A DNA stretch of 64,000 bases from Flavisolibacter nicotianae (lineage in GTDB: Bacteria; Bacteroidota; Bacteroidia; Chitinophagales; Chitinophagaceae): contig NZ_RBCI01000002.1 of NCBI RefSeq assembly GCF_003628535.1, positions 310,001-374,000 of the forward strand. Direction: 5' to 3'. Below are positions 1-7,940 of this stretch, piece by piece. Numbering within the stretch: the stretch's first letter is position 1; each line of letters begins with the position of its first letter. The notes beneath the pieces are model-generated. The model was not told the origin of the DNA. It saw only the letters and a program-made list of their open reading frames with translations, and made no database searches. Position numbers and translations under genes: made by a program.

Positions 1-567
1 TGGAATCCGTTTTGTGCTGTTTGGTGCACGACCCTTACCCTGCAATGTTTCGTTTTGCGGAACGCTGATTCCTTCATTGCTAACGGCATAAATCGCCACC
101 GGTTCTTTTACGTTCTTTAGCAAGAAACGTCCCAGGCAAACCGCTTGGATGTCTTTATGATTTTTGATGTCGTCGTACACTTTTGCCGAAAGAAAAATGC
201 CGCCCGGAACAGCAAAGGACTCGATCCGCGAAGCAATGTTCACACCATCGCCATAGACGTCCGATTCATCCACCATTACGTCGCCGGCATGAATGCCAAT
301 GCGCAGCGGCACGCTGGGTTCTTCTCGCATCTGCTGCTGTACGGCCACCGCCGCTCTTGCCGCTTCGATGGAACTGGAAAAGATACAGAGAGCTCCATCA
401 CCCATCATCTTCTGGATGCGGCCACCGTGTGCTGCGGTTTCCTGTTGCAGGATGTGTTCAAACTTGTTGCGGATTTGCAGGGCCTGTTCCTCGTCTTCCT
501 GCATCAGTGTGGTATAGCCCATGATGTCGGCAAACACAATGGCTACAAGTTGGCGGCTGGAGGACAT
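1..567 (-). CDS. class III adenylate/guanylate cyclase domain protein (3' end outside window)
   Basis: The minus-strand frame from the ATG at 567 runs off the left edge without a stop, so the C-terminus is missing. The protein begins MSSSRQLVAIVFADIMGYT, the usual start of a class III nucleotide cyclase catalytic domain. The Asp of FADIMGYT is the expected first metal ligand and the Asp of HAGDVMVDESDVYGDGVN the second; NIASRIE is the typical adenine-binding/transition-state region. About 189 residues are visible, roughly one cyclase domain, so any partner domain (TPR or membrane part) would lie further left. Family knowledge predicts cAMP synthesis from ATP by a dimer; substrate choice cannot be proved from this fragment. 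It lies 172 nt downstream of a response regulator on the same strand. A small inverted repeat (CAATAGC/GCTATTG, 607-636) lies between them. Confidence 0.85.
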   Translation of the reverse strand, partial: MSSSRQLVAIVFADIMGYTTLMQEDEEQALQIRNKFEHILQQETAAHGGRIQKMMGDGALCIFSSSIEAARAAVAVQQQMREEPSVPLRIGIHAGDVMVDESDVYGDGVNIASRIESFAVPGGIFLSAKVYDDIKNHKDIQAVCLGRFLLKNVKEPVAIYAVSNEGISVPQNETLQGKGRAPNSTKRIP

Positions 568-739
568 AAAGAAGGTTGTCCTTTGTAAGTTACGGTTTTT
601 GGGTTGCAATAGCTACATGAAACGGCGATGCTATTGATGACCAATGCAGCATTATTCCACTGCTAACTTTTGGGGAAAGTTGTTGTTTGAAACGTTGTGG
701 ACAGGCGCAGGGAACCTGCTCAATATCCGGATCTATGCC

Positions 740-1447
740 TCACTCAGCGTATTTGTACCCAACCCCTCTCACCGAGTGAAAATATTTCGGCGTACGGCTG
801 TCTTCTTCAAAATACTTGCGGAAGCTTAAGATGAAGTTGTCGATCGTTCGGGTAGTTGGATAAACATTATAGCCCCATACCGCCTGCAGGATTTTTTCTC
901 GCGGCACCACTTCGTTTTTGTTTTCGATAAGCAGTTTCAGGAGCATGGCTTCTTTCTTGCTCAGGTCTATTTTTTCGCCACGGGCCGTTACTGCCTGTTG
1001 CGCTTTAAAGTCCACCGTGTTGCCACCAAAGCTATAGGTTTCGCCGACGGTGGACGTTTTTTGCAGGCGCTTGTTTTTCTCAATCAGCTTTTGCACACGA
1101 AGCAGCAGCTCTTCCAGGTTGAAAGGCTTGGTGAGATAATCGTCCGCGCCTTTTTTCAGTCCGGTAACCCTGTCGGCGCCGGTATCTTTAGCGCTCAGGA
1201 TCAGGATGGGCACTTCGGTGTTGGTGAGGCGGATGTTTTGCGTCACGCTGAAGCCGTCCACTTCGGGTAGCATGACATCGAGGATGATCAGGTCGAAGTA
1301 TTCGTTTTGCACTGCTTTCATGGCCTGCAGGCCGTCAAAAGCGGAGGTCACCTGGTAGCCCTGTAACTCAAGGTTCATCTTCAGGCTTTCGTGAAGGTTT
1401 TCTTCGTCTTCTACCAAAAGAACGGAGGGTTTGTTGGGATCGATCAT
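740..1447 (-). CDS. OmpR/PhoB-family response regulator
   Basis: A 235-residue two-domain regulator. The receiver domain (about residues 8-122) has the acidic pair in LLVEDEEN, the phospho-acceptor Asp in LIILDVMLPEVDG, the Thr/Ser position in LILSAKD and the conserved Lys in DYLTKPF. The C-terminal winged helix (about 140-232) ends in the usual TIDNFILSFRKYFEEDSRTPKYFHSVRGVGYKY. Its ATG overlaps the stop of the upstream histidine kinase gene (ATGA), so the two are translationally coupled and surely form one two-component system. The stimulus is unknown. The TGA stop is at 740-742. Confidence 0.95.
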   Translation of the reverse strand: MIDPNKPSVLLVEDEENLHESLKMNLELQGYQVTSAFDGLQAMKAVQNEYFDLIILDVMLPEVDGFSVTQNIRLTNTEVPILILSAKDTGADRVTGLKKGADDYLTKPFNLEELLLRVQKLIEKNKRLQKTSTVGETYSFGGNTVDFKAQQAVTARGEKIDLSKKEAMLLKLLIENKNEVVPREKILQAVWGYNVYPTTRTIDNFILSFRKYFEEDSRTPKYFHSVRGVGYKYAE

Positions 1448-2424
1448 AATTGAGCGTTCAATTGAACTATAAATTTACTTCCTGTCGGCTGATTGTCTTT
1501 CACAACAATCTCGCCGCCGTGGTCTTTGACGATTTTGCGACAGATGTAGAGTCCAAGCCCGGTGCCTTGCGTTTTGCGGGTTTCTTCGTTGCCGATTCGA
1601 TAGAACTTTTCAAACACCGCTTTCTTTTCTTCGTCCGGAATGCCGGCCCCTTCGTCTGCCACTTCCAGTGAAATGAGGTTGCCGCTTGTTGTGAGGGAAA
1701 GCGTAATGGGCTTATCCCTGGGCGAATACTTGTTGGCGTTTTCGAGCAGGTTGCTCAGCAAAAGTTTTAGCAGCATGGCGTCGCCACGGGTATCCACGTC
1801 TTCCTGGATAAAAGTGCGCAGTTCCCTGCTCGTGTAGCGGGCTCCAAAATTTTTTACCACGTCCTTCACCAGGTCCGAAAGGTCCAGTTCTTCTTTCGAA
1901 AAGCGGTAGGCATTGCCTTCGAGCTGCGACGAGATGAGGATGTTGTTGATCAGCGTATCGAGGCGCAGGGTTTCCTGCAGGGTCATCTGCACCAGCTTTT
2001 GCTTTTTTTCTTCTTCGAGGTGATACTTCTGCAGTGTTTCGAGGTTCAGCCGCGCAACGGCAATGGGCGTTTTCAATTCGTGGGTCACGGCCATCACGAA
2101 GTTTTGCTGCTGCTGCTGCAACCTGAACTGACGCCGCACGGAACGGTACACAAAGAGGGCGCCCAAAAGGATCAGGAGAAAGAACGCACTGCCCTCACCG
2201 AGGAATTTGTAAACGCCGCGTTTTTGGCTTTGTTCAATTGCCTGTAGCTGGCTTGGATAGTCGGGCCGCGACGCATCGAGAGCAGCACGCCGCAGGTCGT
2301 GGATGATGTTATTTTGATGCAGCAGGGAAAAAGCCCACCAGGCAAGAGCGGCTACGATATAGAGCAGAAGCACCCAATAGACGATGGTGACCATCTGCAG
2401 TTTGCGTTTGCTGTCGTGCGCCAT
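1444..2424 (-). CDS. membrane sensor histidine kinase
   Basis: An inner-membrane kinase of about 326 residues, partner of the overlapping response regulator. I chose the ATG at 2424 (MAHDSKRKL), one base after the gldH stop, over the upstream start at 2460 that lies inside gldH. There are two membrane segments (about residues 15-35 and 80-98) with a short periplasmic loop. The DHp helix carries the phospho-His in FVMAVTHELKTPIAVARL. The ATPase domain has the N box LLENANKYSPRD, G1 box ADEGAGIPDEE and G2 box GTGLGLYICRKIV. No PAS or HAMP domain is obvious, so sensing probably uses the short loop or the membrane. gldH, kinase and regulator are packed without gaps, suggesting co-transcription. 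Confidence 0.93.
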   Translation of the reverse strand: MAHDSKRKLQMVTIVYWVLLLYIVAALAWWAFSLLHQNNIIHDLRRAALDASRPDYPSQLQAIEQSQKRGVYKFLGEGSAFFLLILLGALFVYRSVRRQFRLQQQQQNFVMAVTHELKTPIAVARLNLETLQKYHLEEEKKQKLVQMTLQETLRLDTLINNILISSQLEGNAYRFSKEELDLSDLVKDVVKNFGARYTSRELRTFIQEDVDTRGDAMLLKLLLSNLLENANKYSPRDKPITLSLTTSGNLISLEVADEGAGIPDEEKKAVFEKFYRIGNEETRKTQGTGLGLYICRKIVKDHGGEIVVKDNQPTGSKFIVQLNAQL

Positions 2425-2425
2425 G

Positions 2426-2953
2426 TCAGGGTCTTTTCTTTTCGAGGCGAAGACCAACATTCATGACTTCGGGTAAAGGATCTTCCCGCATGATTTGTTC
2501 GACCATGAACGTGTATTCGCCCGGCCTGGTAAAATGAAAGCCATCGCCGCCGGGTTGGAAAAAGGAAAACCTGCCGGCTTCTTCGCCCACACGGATCCGG
2601 TGCTCGAAAATATCATCCATGCCGGTGCCCAGCCATCCTTCCTTGCTCGCCAGCGGCAGTTCCAGCGCCAGTTTCTGCAGCGTGTCATTCGGGCCCTTCG
2701 CCCAAAGATTCACCCAGATGTTGTTGTACTTATACTTGTTGTTGTGCCGCAAAAGAAGGTAGAGCTGGTACGGGACAGTAGTGTCTTTTATCTGGAAGGT
2801 AAACTGCGGTTTAAAATTGCTGCGCCACTGGTGAGCGGGAACCGGGACCACTTTTTCGTAAAGGTCAATTTGGGTGCAGGAGAGAAGTTGCAGGCTGCAA
2901 GCGACAAGCTGCAAGTGCAAAAAAGAAGAAAGCTTGTTTCTCAAATTAAACAT
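2426..2953 (-). CDS. gldH: gliding motility lipoprotein GldH
   Basis: A 175-residue protein matching GldH over its length: YKYNNIWVNLWAKGPNDTLQKLALELPLASKEGWLGTGMDDIFEHRI and a C-terminal PGEYTFMVEQIMREDPLPEVMNVGLRLEK. GldH is an outer-membrane/periplasmic lipoprotein needed for Bacteroidota gliding in Flavobacterium. Its role here is by family only, because no other gld gene is in the window. The signal peptide ends in a lipobox (LQLLSC) at about residue 26. Unusually, the hydrophobic stretch LHLQLVACSLQLLSC is encoded by a 7-nt-periodic repeat (2885-2919), so this gene's secretion signal has a repeat origin. It is followed after one base by the kinase start. Confidence 0.9.
   Translation of the reverse strand: MFNLRNKLSSFLHLQLVACSLQLLSCTQIDLYEKVVPVPAHQWRSNFKPQFTFQIKDTTVPYQLYLLLRHNNKYKYNNIWVNLWAKGPNDTLQKLALELPLASKEGWLGTGMDDIFEHRIRVGEEAGRFSFFQPGGDGFHFTRPGEYTFMVEQIMREDPLPEVMNVGLRLEKKRP
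2885..2919. repeat. heptamer-periodic repeat inside gldH signal peptide
   Basis: Five consecutive 7-mers read on the plus strand: AAGTTGC, AGGCTGC, AAGCGAC, AAGCTGC, AAGTGCA. The period is exactly 7 with substitutions. It lies within the coding sequence, in codons for the hydrophobic core of the GldH signal peptide. It belongs with the other heptamer-periodic elements of this window, notably the similar ACAAGCT series at 33948. Confidence 0.8.
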
Positions 2954-3015
2954 GCCGTAAAGCTAACTCGTGATGGCTAAAAAGTTTGAACAAAGCTTGC
3001 AACGTGCTGCTTTTC

Positions 3016-3891
3016 CTACAGCACGTTGAGCACCTGCTCTTTTGCTTTTTCCAGCTCATCCTTCATCAGCACGACAGACTTTTGGATGGTGGAGTCGTAG
3101 GCCTTTGCGCCGGTGGTGTTGATCTCCCGGCCAATCTCCTGCAGCACAAATGATAGTTTTTTTCCTTTGCTTTCTTCCGCGTCGTTGAGGATCGACGAAA
3201 AATAGTCGCAGTGATTTTTCAGGCGCACCTGTTCTTCGCTGATATCGATTTTTTCGATGTAGTAGATGAGCTCCTGTTCCAGGCGGTTGCCGTCATAATT
3301 TTCTTTGCCCACATTTTCCTCCAGCAGCTTGACAACGCCTTCGCGGATCTTTTGTTTGCGCAGGGGTTCGAGGCGTTCCACTTCTTCCTGCTGCTTTAAA
3401 ATGTTGGCGATGCGAAGTTCAAGATCGGCCTGCAGCGACTTGCCTTCTTCACGCCGGTGCTCGTTCAGGTTGTTGATGGCTTCCCGGATAACGTCGGAAA
3501 GTTTTTGCCATTCTTCATCCGTCAGCGTATCGCTGTTGGGCGTAATGACTTCCGGAAGTTTGATGAGTGTGCTTAAGATCGTTGAAACATCAAGTCCCAA
3601 CTCTTCTGATAAATGACGCAAGGGCTCGTAGTAGGCCTTCGCCAGGTTGGTGTTGATGCTTACCGGTTTGGCATTGCCCGTTTCCTTGAGGCTGATGGTG
3701 CAATCCACTGTTCCCCTGCCAAGGCCTTCCGACAGAAGCTTGCGGATGTCGAACTCGAAAGGTTTTAAAAATGCAGGCAGCTTCAACTGGAGATCAAACT
3801 GTTTTCCGTTGAGCGATTTGATGTCCACCAAAAACGTTTTATCACCTACGCTTTGCTCCGCTCGTCCGAAGCCCGTCATTGATTTAAGCAT
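3016..3891 (-). CDS. yicC: YicC/YloC-family endoribonuclease
   Basis: A 291-residue protein with the diagnostic start MLKSMTGFGRAE and the C-terminal DUF1732 region LVFMLQEIGREINT-like (here LSFVLQEIGREINTTGAKAYDS) ending in EQVLNVL, so it is full length. The YicC-like N-terminal domain spans about 1-155 and the C-terminal domain about 205-291, with a charged coiled coil between (KQQEEVERLEPLRKQKIREGVV). YicC-family proteins are stress-related endoribonucleases acting on mRNA or sRNA in other bacteria; the function here is inferred from family. It ends with TAG exactly where the family ends, showing that TAG is an ordinary stop in this genome. Confidence 0.93.
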   Translation of the reverse strand: MLKSMTGFGRAEQSVGDKTFLVDIKSLNGKQFDLQLKLPAFLKPFEFDIRKLLSEGLGRGTVDCTISLKETGNAKPVSINTNLAKAYYEPLRHLSEELGLDVSTILSTLIKLPEVITPNSDTLTDEEWQKLSDVIREAINNLNEHRREEGKSLQADLELRIANILKQQEEVERLEPLRKQKIREGVVKLLEENVGKENYDGNRLEQELIYYIEKIDISEEQVRLKNHCDYFSSILNDAEESKGKKLSFVLQEIGREINTTGAKAYDSTIQKSVVLMKDELEKAKEQVLNVL

Positions 3892-3965
3892 GTACAGATT
3901 CTTTAGGTAGAAGTAAATTTATTTCTTTTCAACCAATCCTCGCCGGTATAAATAGGGCAAACAAA

Positions 3966-3988
3966 AAGCCCCGCTTTTGGCGAGGCTT
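3966..3988 (-). terminator. rho-independent terminator (minus strand)
   Basis: Hairpin AAGCC-CGC / GCG-GGCTT with one mismatch and a TTTT-containing loop, followed on the minus strand by a T-rich tract. It lies between divergent genes (yicC and lpxD), where no annotated transcript should end. It therefore implies a short minus-strand transcript from the 4.0-4.3 kb region. Confidence 0.55.
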
Positions 3989-4061
3989 AATATGTAGATG
4001 GGTTAGTAAGTACAGGAAATCAAATTTCCTATCACAATATTAAAAAGATTTTTTACTAACG
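3966..4061 (-). ncRNA. candidate structured small RNA between yicC and lpxD
   Basis: Upstream (minus-strand sense) of the orphan terminator lies a nested inverted structure. The outer arms are GTTAGTAA (4002-4009) and TTACTAAC (4053-4060), 8 bp perfect. Inside is GGAAAT-CAA-ATTTCC (4015-4029), 6 bp perfect. No open reading frame of note is present. A structured element followed by a poly-T terminator in an AT-rich gap is what an sRNA gene or an independent yicC leader would look like. I do not recognise a family. Confidence 0.3.
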
Positions 4062-4283
4062 AAAAAAAAATCGCACAATTTTTATTCACATTTTTTTGTG
4101 CCGTTGTTAATTCATCACTGCCCGATCGTTTCGCGTAAGCATGTTTTGGAAACCTTGTTGGCGTGGTGAACAGACGTTGTTATTTCAAACGCAGGCGGCG
4201 TAGGTGCTTTCAGCGCTTTCAAAAAATGGAAAGCTGTCGCGGACAATCTGCATAGCGGCATGCACGAAGGCAACGTTCGCCAT

Positions 4284-4291
4284 TACCTTTG
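4284..4291 (+). promoter_or_regulatory. -7 box of lpxD promoter
   Basis: TACCTTTG matches the Bacteroidota -7 consensus TAnnTTTG and lies 17 nt before the chosen lpxD start at 4309. No good -33 TTG/TTTG is visible at the right distance. Confidence 0.5.
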
Positions 4292-4308
4292 GAAAAATTT
4301 TTTCTCGC

Positions 4309-5256
4309 ATGCGATTTGAAAAAGCAGTTCCGTTAACCGAGATCGCCCGTTTGATTGGTGCCCGCATTGTTGGAAACAGCGGCGGTGCAGCAACAGGTAT
4401 CAATGAGATTCACAAAGTCGGGGAAGGTGACCTGGTGTTTGTCGATCATCCGAAATACTATCAAAAATGCATCAACTCTGCCGCAACCTATATCATCATT
4501 AACCAGGAAACCACTTTCCCTCCGCACAAGTCCCTGCTCCTGGTAGACGAGCCGTTTGAAGCCTACCAAACCATCGTTTCGCATTACCGACCGTTTACGC
4601 CGCTGCAAAAAAACATCAGTGATACGGCCACCATCGGCGAAGGAAGCATTGTGATGCCGGGTGCTGTGATCGGTCATCACGTGCAGATCGGAAAAGGTGC
4701 ACGTATTTTTCCGAACGCAGTCATCATGGATCATTGCGTTATCGGCGACAACGTGATCATTCAAAGCGGAACCGTGATCGGAAGCGATGCGTTTTACTAC
4801 AACAAGAAAACGAACCGTGATATCCACTATAAAAAAATGCTGAGCGGCGGACGTGTGGTCATAGAGAACGATGTAGAGATTGGTGCCAACTGTACAATTG
4901 ACCGTGGTGTGAGCGGAGATACCGTGATCGGTGCCGGCACCAAGATGGATAATCTGGTGCATATCGGGCACGATACGGTTGTGGGTAAAAACTGTTTGTT
5001 CGCAGCGCAGGTTGGCGTTGCCGGTGCTACCACCATTGAAGACGAGGTAATATTGTGGGGACAGGTTGGCGTGAGCAAAACGCTGACCATCGGCAAGGGT
5101 GCCGAAGTGTATGCGCAAAGCGGCGTGCCGGCCAGCCTCGCCGGCGGTAAAAAATATTTTGGTTCACCGGCAGAAGATGCCTTGGTCAAAAAGAAAGAAC
5201 TGGTGTGGATGAAGCGCCTCCCGGTGTTGTGGGAAAAGGTGTTTGGGAACAAATGA
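4309..5256 (+). CDS. lpxD: UDP-3-O-(3-hydroxyacyl)glucosamine N-acyltransferase
   Basis: A protein of about 315 residues that adds the second hydroxyacyl chain to UDP-glucosamine in lipid A synthesis in the cytoplasm. The N-terminal domain (1-95; IARLIGARIVGN, GDLVFVDHPKY) is followed by a left-handed beta-helix of hexapeptide repeats (about 100-270: ATIGEGSIVMPGAVIGHHVQIG, VEIGANCTIDRG, VHIGHDTVVGKN). The catalytic His is expected in NLVHIGHD. A C-terminal helix follows. I start at the ATG at 4309 (MRFEKAVPL) because the family begins there and a -7 box precedes it; the longer frame to 4204 has no homologous look. In many Bacteroidota lpxD sits near lpxC/fabZ; here it stands alone. Confidence 0.92.
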   Translation: MRFEKAVPLTEIARLIGARIVGNSGGAATGINEIHKVGEGDLVFVDHPKYYQKCINSAATYIIINQETTFPPHKSLLLVDEPFEAYQTIVSHYRPFTPLQKNISDTATIGEGSIVMPGAVIGHHVQIGKGARIFPNAVIMDHCVIGDNVIIQSGTVIGSDAFYYNKKTNRDIHYKKMLSGGRVVIENDVEIGANCTIDRGVSGDTVIGAGTKMDNLVHIGHDTVVGKNCLFAAQVGVAGATTIEDEVILWGQVGVSKTLTIGKGAEVYAQSGVPASLAGGKKYFGSPAEDALVKKKELVWMKRLPVLWEKVFGNK

Positions 5257-5408
5257 ATAGCGAACAGAAGAACAAGAAATATCGAATGTCGAAGGATGCC
5301 GCTGTGCATCCTTCTTTTTTAAATAGCATCGTTCCTGCATGCCGGCAAAATAAGAGCTACAAAACACTTCTGGAATCAGCCTTCCTTGTTCTGCTGTTCA
5401 TTTATTCA
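5254..5408. repeat. inverted heptamer-like repeat between convergent genes
   Basis: The left arm starts at the lpxD stop (TGAATAGCGAACAGAAG..., 5254-5280). The right arm, on the other strand, starts at the hydrolase stop (TGAATAAATGAACAGCAG..., 5408 back to 5381). The two arms are imperfect inverted copies. GAA units recur at 7-8 nt (5247, 5255, 5262, 5270, 5276, 5284, 5291). Both convergent genes take their stop codon from the first bases of the repeat. Confidence 0.65.
5291..5320 (+). terminator. rho-independent terminator after lpxD
   Basis: A perfect 9-bp stem GAAGGATGC/GCATCCTTC with a 6-nt loop followed by TTTTTT. It lies 35 nt after the lpxD stop. Confidence 0.85.
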
Positions 5409-6830
5409 CTTCACATTTTTCTCCAGCCAGGTGCCGATGGTTTCCAGCACGCTTGGTGAAATGGTTTCTTCCAGTTGGCCGTACTCCGCCACCGTGCACT
5501 GGGTGCAACGTTGAAAAAGATGATTGAGGCCGCTCAGTTCAACAACATCAAAATGCCTTGTCTTGCTTTTTTGTAACAGTGCGTTCAACCCTGCAAGGTT
5601 GGGCCCGGCCAATACCTGTATGTCTCGGTTGCCATTCAGGGCCAGAACAGAAGCGCTGATTTTTTTGACATAGGCTGCCGGATCGTAGTGAAGGAAATAG
5701 GAGAACCAGGGCGTGCCAATCCCTTTTTGAAATGCCTGGATAAACGCTTCTCTGCTTTTTTTGTCGCGGATACCTGTGGTGGCTGAAACAACTTCTTTCG
5801 GTGTTTTCTTCAGCCAGTTGTTTACGATCGTATTTGCTGCCGCTTTTGCTGCAGATTCGGAAGTGGAAGACGTTAGTGCCAGTGCCAGCGGTTTGTAAAG
5901 AGAAAGGTAAGATTCGATGAAGTGTTTTGGCACGCCAGCCGTTTGCAGGATGGCCCCGTTTTGATGCGCCATCAGGTCAATGACTTTTTCCCCGGGTGCG
6001 GCCAGCAGGACCACGAAAGAAAGATCGTTTCGCTGTGCCGCTATCATTTCTGCAATCATGCCGCCTTCGCTGTGACCCAGCAAACCCAATTTTCCTTTGT
6101 CAACTTCTGGCAAGGCTTTCAGGTAATCCAAACCCACCAGGGCATCATTGGCAAAATCCTTTGATGTTGCATTTTTTATTTCGCCGGTCGTTTGTCCAAT
6201 ACCACGGTCATCGACCCGCAATACCAGGTAACCTTTTTTTGTCAGGTAATCGGCAATCACGGCAAAGGGCTTGTGGCCAAACAACTCTTCATCCCTGTTT
6301 TGCTGGCCCGAACCCGTGATGAGTAAAACGGCCGGGAACGGACCTGTGCCAAACGGTTTTGTGATGGTGCCTCCGTACTGAATGGATCTCGTCTAGTTAA
6401 AATAAACGACATCGGTACTTGCATAGGGAAACGGCGGCCTGGGTGTTTGCGGCCGTTTTACTTCCGCGGTAGTTTCGCCGGCTGCCGATTTTTTTAAGGC
6501 AAGCGGGAGACGGATACTCTGGATCCATTCGCCACTGAAAGTGGTGTCACTTGTTAATTTGCCGGACAGTTTTGCGCCGGCCGCGGCAACGTCCAGAAAC
6601 AGGCTGTCGCCGGAATATTTTACATCGCTCACGGGAATGCCTTTTGCGCCCTGGTCGGGACTGTCCAGCGTGGCTGTGTATGTTCCGGCGTCTTCGTGAA
6701 TGTGGACCACGACACGCAGGGAGGCTGCGGGTAAAACCAGCTTCCCTTCCCAGTTGCCGGCAATGTTTTTTTGCGCCTGCACAAAATCAAAAAAAAGCAA
6801 ACTGTAAAAAGCCAAACAGAATTTTTTCAT
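5406..6830 (-). pseudogene. secreted alpha/beta hydrolase, interrupted by in-frame TAG
   Basis: One 474-codon frame runs from ATG 6830 to TGA 5406, interrupted by TAG at 6393-6395. Part 1 (145 residues) has a signal peptide (MKKFCLAFYSLLFFDFVQAQ) and a lipocalin-like beta domain (NIAGNWEGKL...FSGEW) up to DVVYFN. After TAG the frame continues TRSIQYGGTITKPFGTGP, then PAVLLITGSGQQNRDEE and the hydrolase core. The core has nucleophile Ser in GLLGHSEGG, Asp in LNGNRDIQV and His in SGLNHLFQ, all downstream of the stop. Frame and homology are continuous, so a single substitution explains it. No ATG follows the TAG closely, so the catalytic half is probably untranslated. Sequencing error or readthrough are alternatives. 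Confidence 0.85.
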
Positions 6831-6848
6831 GAAAAAAGGGTAAACGGT

Positions 6849-7499
6849 TTACACGTGGTGTTTAAAAAGCCTGTACGAATACACAACGGGAATAAGAACG
6901 ATGACCACCAGGATTCCGATGAAAACGGGGAAGATCACCGGTGGTAGTAAAACAAGGCTCGCCGCGGCAAGTACGATGCCCCCGGCAAACCAAAGCTTTC
7001 CGGCCAGTTCGTGTGTGCGCCGCCAGTTCTCGTCGCTGCTCAGGGTCCAGGGCAAGCGAATGCCTGCAAAATAGTTGGGACGGATATGGTTCATGTAGTT
7101 GCCGATGAATGCAAGCAAGAGGCCCAAAAGCGGGAACAGCAAACTTTGAATCACCAGGGCGCCTTTTGCCGACTCGATGATGATGACATTGAGGGCGGCC
7201 ATGAAAACCACCATGCCGAAGGCCAGTTTGTTGAACGTGGTGGATGGCGGCATACCTTTCCGTTTAGGGTCGATGCGTTCAAGGTTGTTGAGCAGGAAAT
7301 AGATGCCAACCGATACGACCGACAGCACCGCAGTCACCAACCATAGCTCCTCCTTGCTGCCCATGCGGTCGGGTTTGAAGTCGGCGCCAAAATGTGTGGG
7401 TACGGTTGGCGGAAGGGTCTTCCAGAAAATGGCCAGGTAAACGGCCGGCAGCAAAGCTACCAGCACCACCATCCAGGTGAGTAGGGGCTTTCTTTTCAT
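6849..7499 (-). CDS. sdpI: SdpI-family membrane protein (DUF1648)
   Basis: A polytopic membrane protein of about 216 residues with six or so hydrophobic segments. The N-terminal DUF1648 motif is PPTVPTHFGADFKPDRMGSKEE. The C-terminal SdpI motif is YMNHIRPNYFAGIRLPWTLSSDENWRRTHELAGKLWFAGG. SdpI in Bacillus gives immunity to the SdpC killing factor and acts with the repressor SdpR; the pair is widespread and its ligand is usually unknown. The start chosen is ATG 7499, four bases after the sdpR stop; the longer start at 7544 lies inside sdpR. The adjacent sdpR and the palindrome upstream indicate an autoregulated operon. Confidence 0.9.
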   Translation of the reverse strand: MKRKPLLTWMVVLVALLPAVYLAIFWKTLPPTVPTHFGADFKPDRMGSKEELWLVTAVLSVVSVGIYFLLNNLERIDPKRKGMPPSTTFNKLAFGMVVFMAALNVIIIESAKGALVIQSLLFPLLGLLLAFIGNYMNHIRPNYFAGIRLPWTLSSDENWRRTHELAGKLWFAGGIVLAAASLVLLPPVIFPVFIGILVVIVLIPVVYSYRLFKHHV

Positions 7500-7503
7500 A
7501 ACC

Positions 7504-7767
7504 TTATTTCTTTTTTGTTTTGAATTGAATGAACCACTGTGCAATCTCGTCCACCACCGTTGTGTTGAGCGAGTAGGTGATAAACTGCGCCTGCTTTTCG
7601 GCAGCGACCAGGCCGGCCTGCTTCAGCAGGTCCAGGTGGTGCGAAATGCTTGGCTTGGAAATGTGGAAATGGTCGGCGATTTCACCGGCCGTTTTATCAC
7701 CTTCTTTCAGGAGCTTCAGGATTTCCCGGCGGGTCGCATCGTTCAGGGCTTTAAACAAAAGGTTCAT
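7504..7767 (-). CDS. sdpR: ArsR/SdpR-family autorepressor
   Basis: An 87-residue winged-helix protein: MNLLFKALNDATRREILKLLKEGDKTAGEIADHFHISKPSISHHLDLLKQAGLV and a beta wing (EKQAQFITYSLN). No metal-binding ELCVCDL motif is present, which fits the metal-independent SdpR type. First gene of a two-gene operon with sdpI. It probably binds the palindrome at 7784-7803 and represses itself; in Bacillus, SdpI sequesters SdpR at the membrane. Confidence 0.92.
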   Translation of the reverse strand: MNLLFKALNDATRREILKLLKEGDKTAGEIADHFHISKPSISHHLDLLKQAGLVAAEKQAQFITYSLNTTVVDEIAQWFIQFKTKKK

Positions 7768-7783
7768 GGACCGGTGTTTTGAT

Positions 7784-7803
7784 ATTTAGACAAATGTCTA
7801 AAT
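7784..7803. promoter_or_regulatory. SdpR operator palindrome
   Basis: Two perfect 9-bp arms, ATTTAGACA and TGTCTAAAT, separated by AA. They are centred 26 nt upstream of the sdpR ATG. Size, symmetry and position are those of an ArsR-family operator. Confidence 0.8.
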
Positions 7804-7940
7804 AATTCGGGCCGGTAAAAATTGTTTTATACCAATGGGCTATTTCCCGGTACATTTTGGCGAAGAAAAAAAGGAATTTGGCTAAAGGGCTTGCATTCGT
7901 GGCCGGCGTTTTTCAATTTTGGGCGCCAATTCAAATCCTT

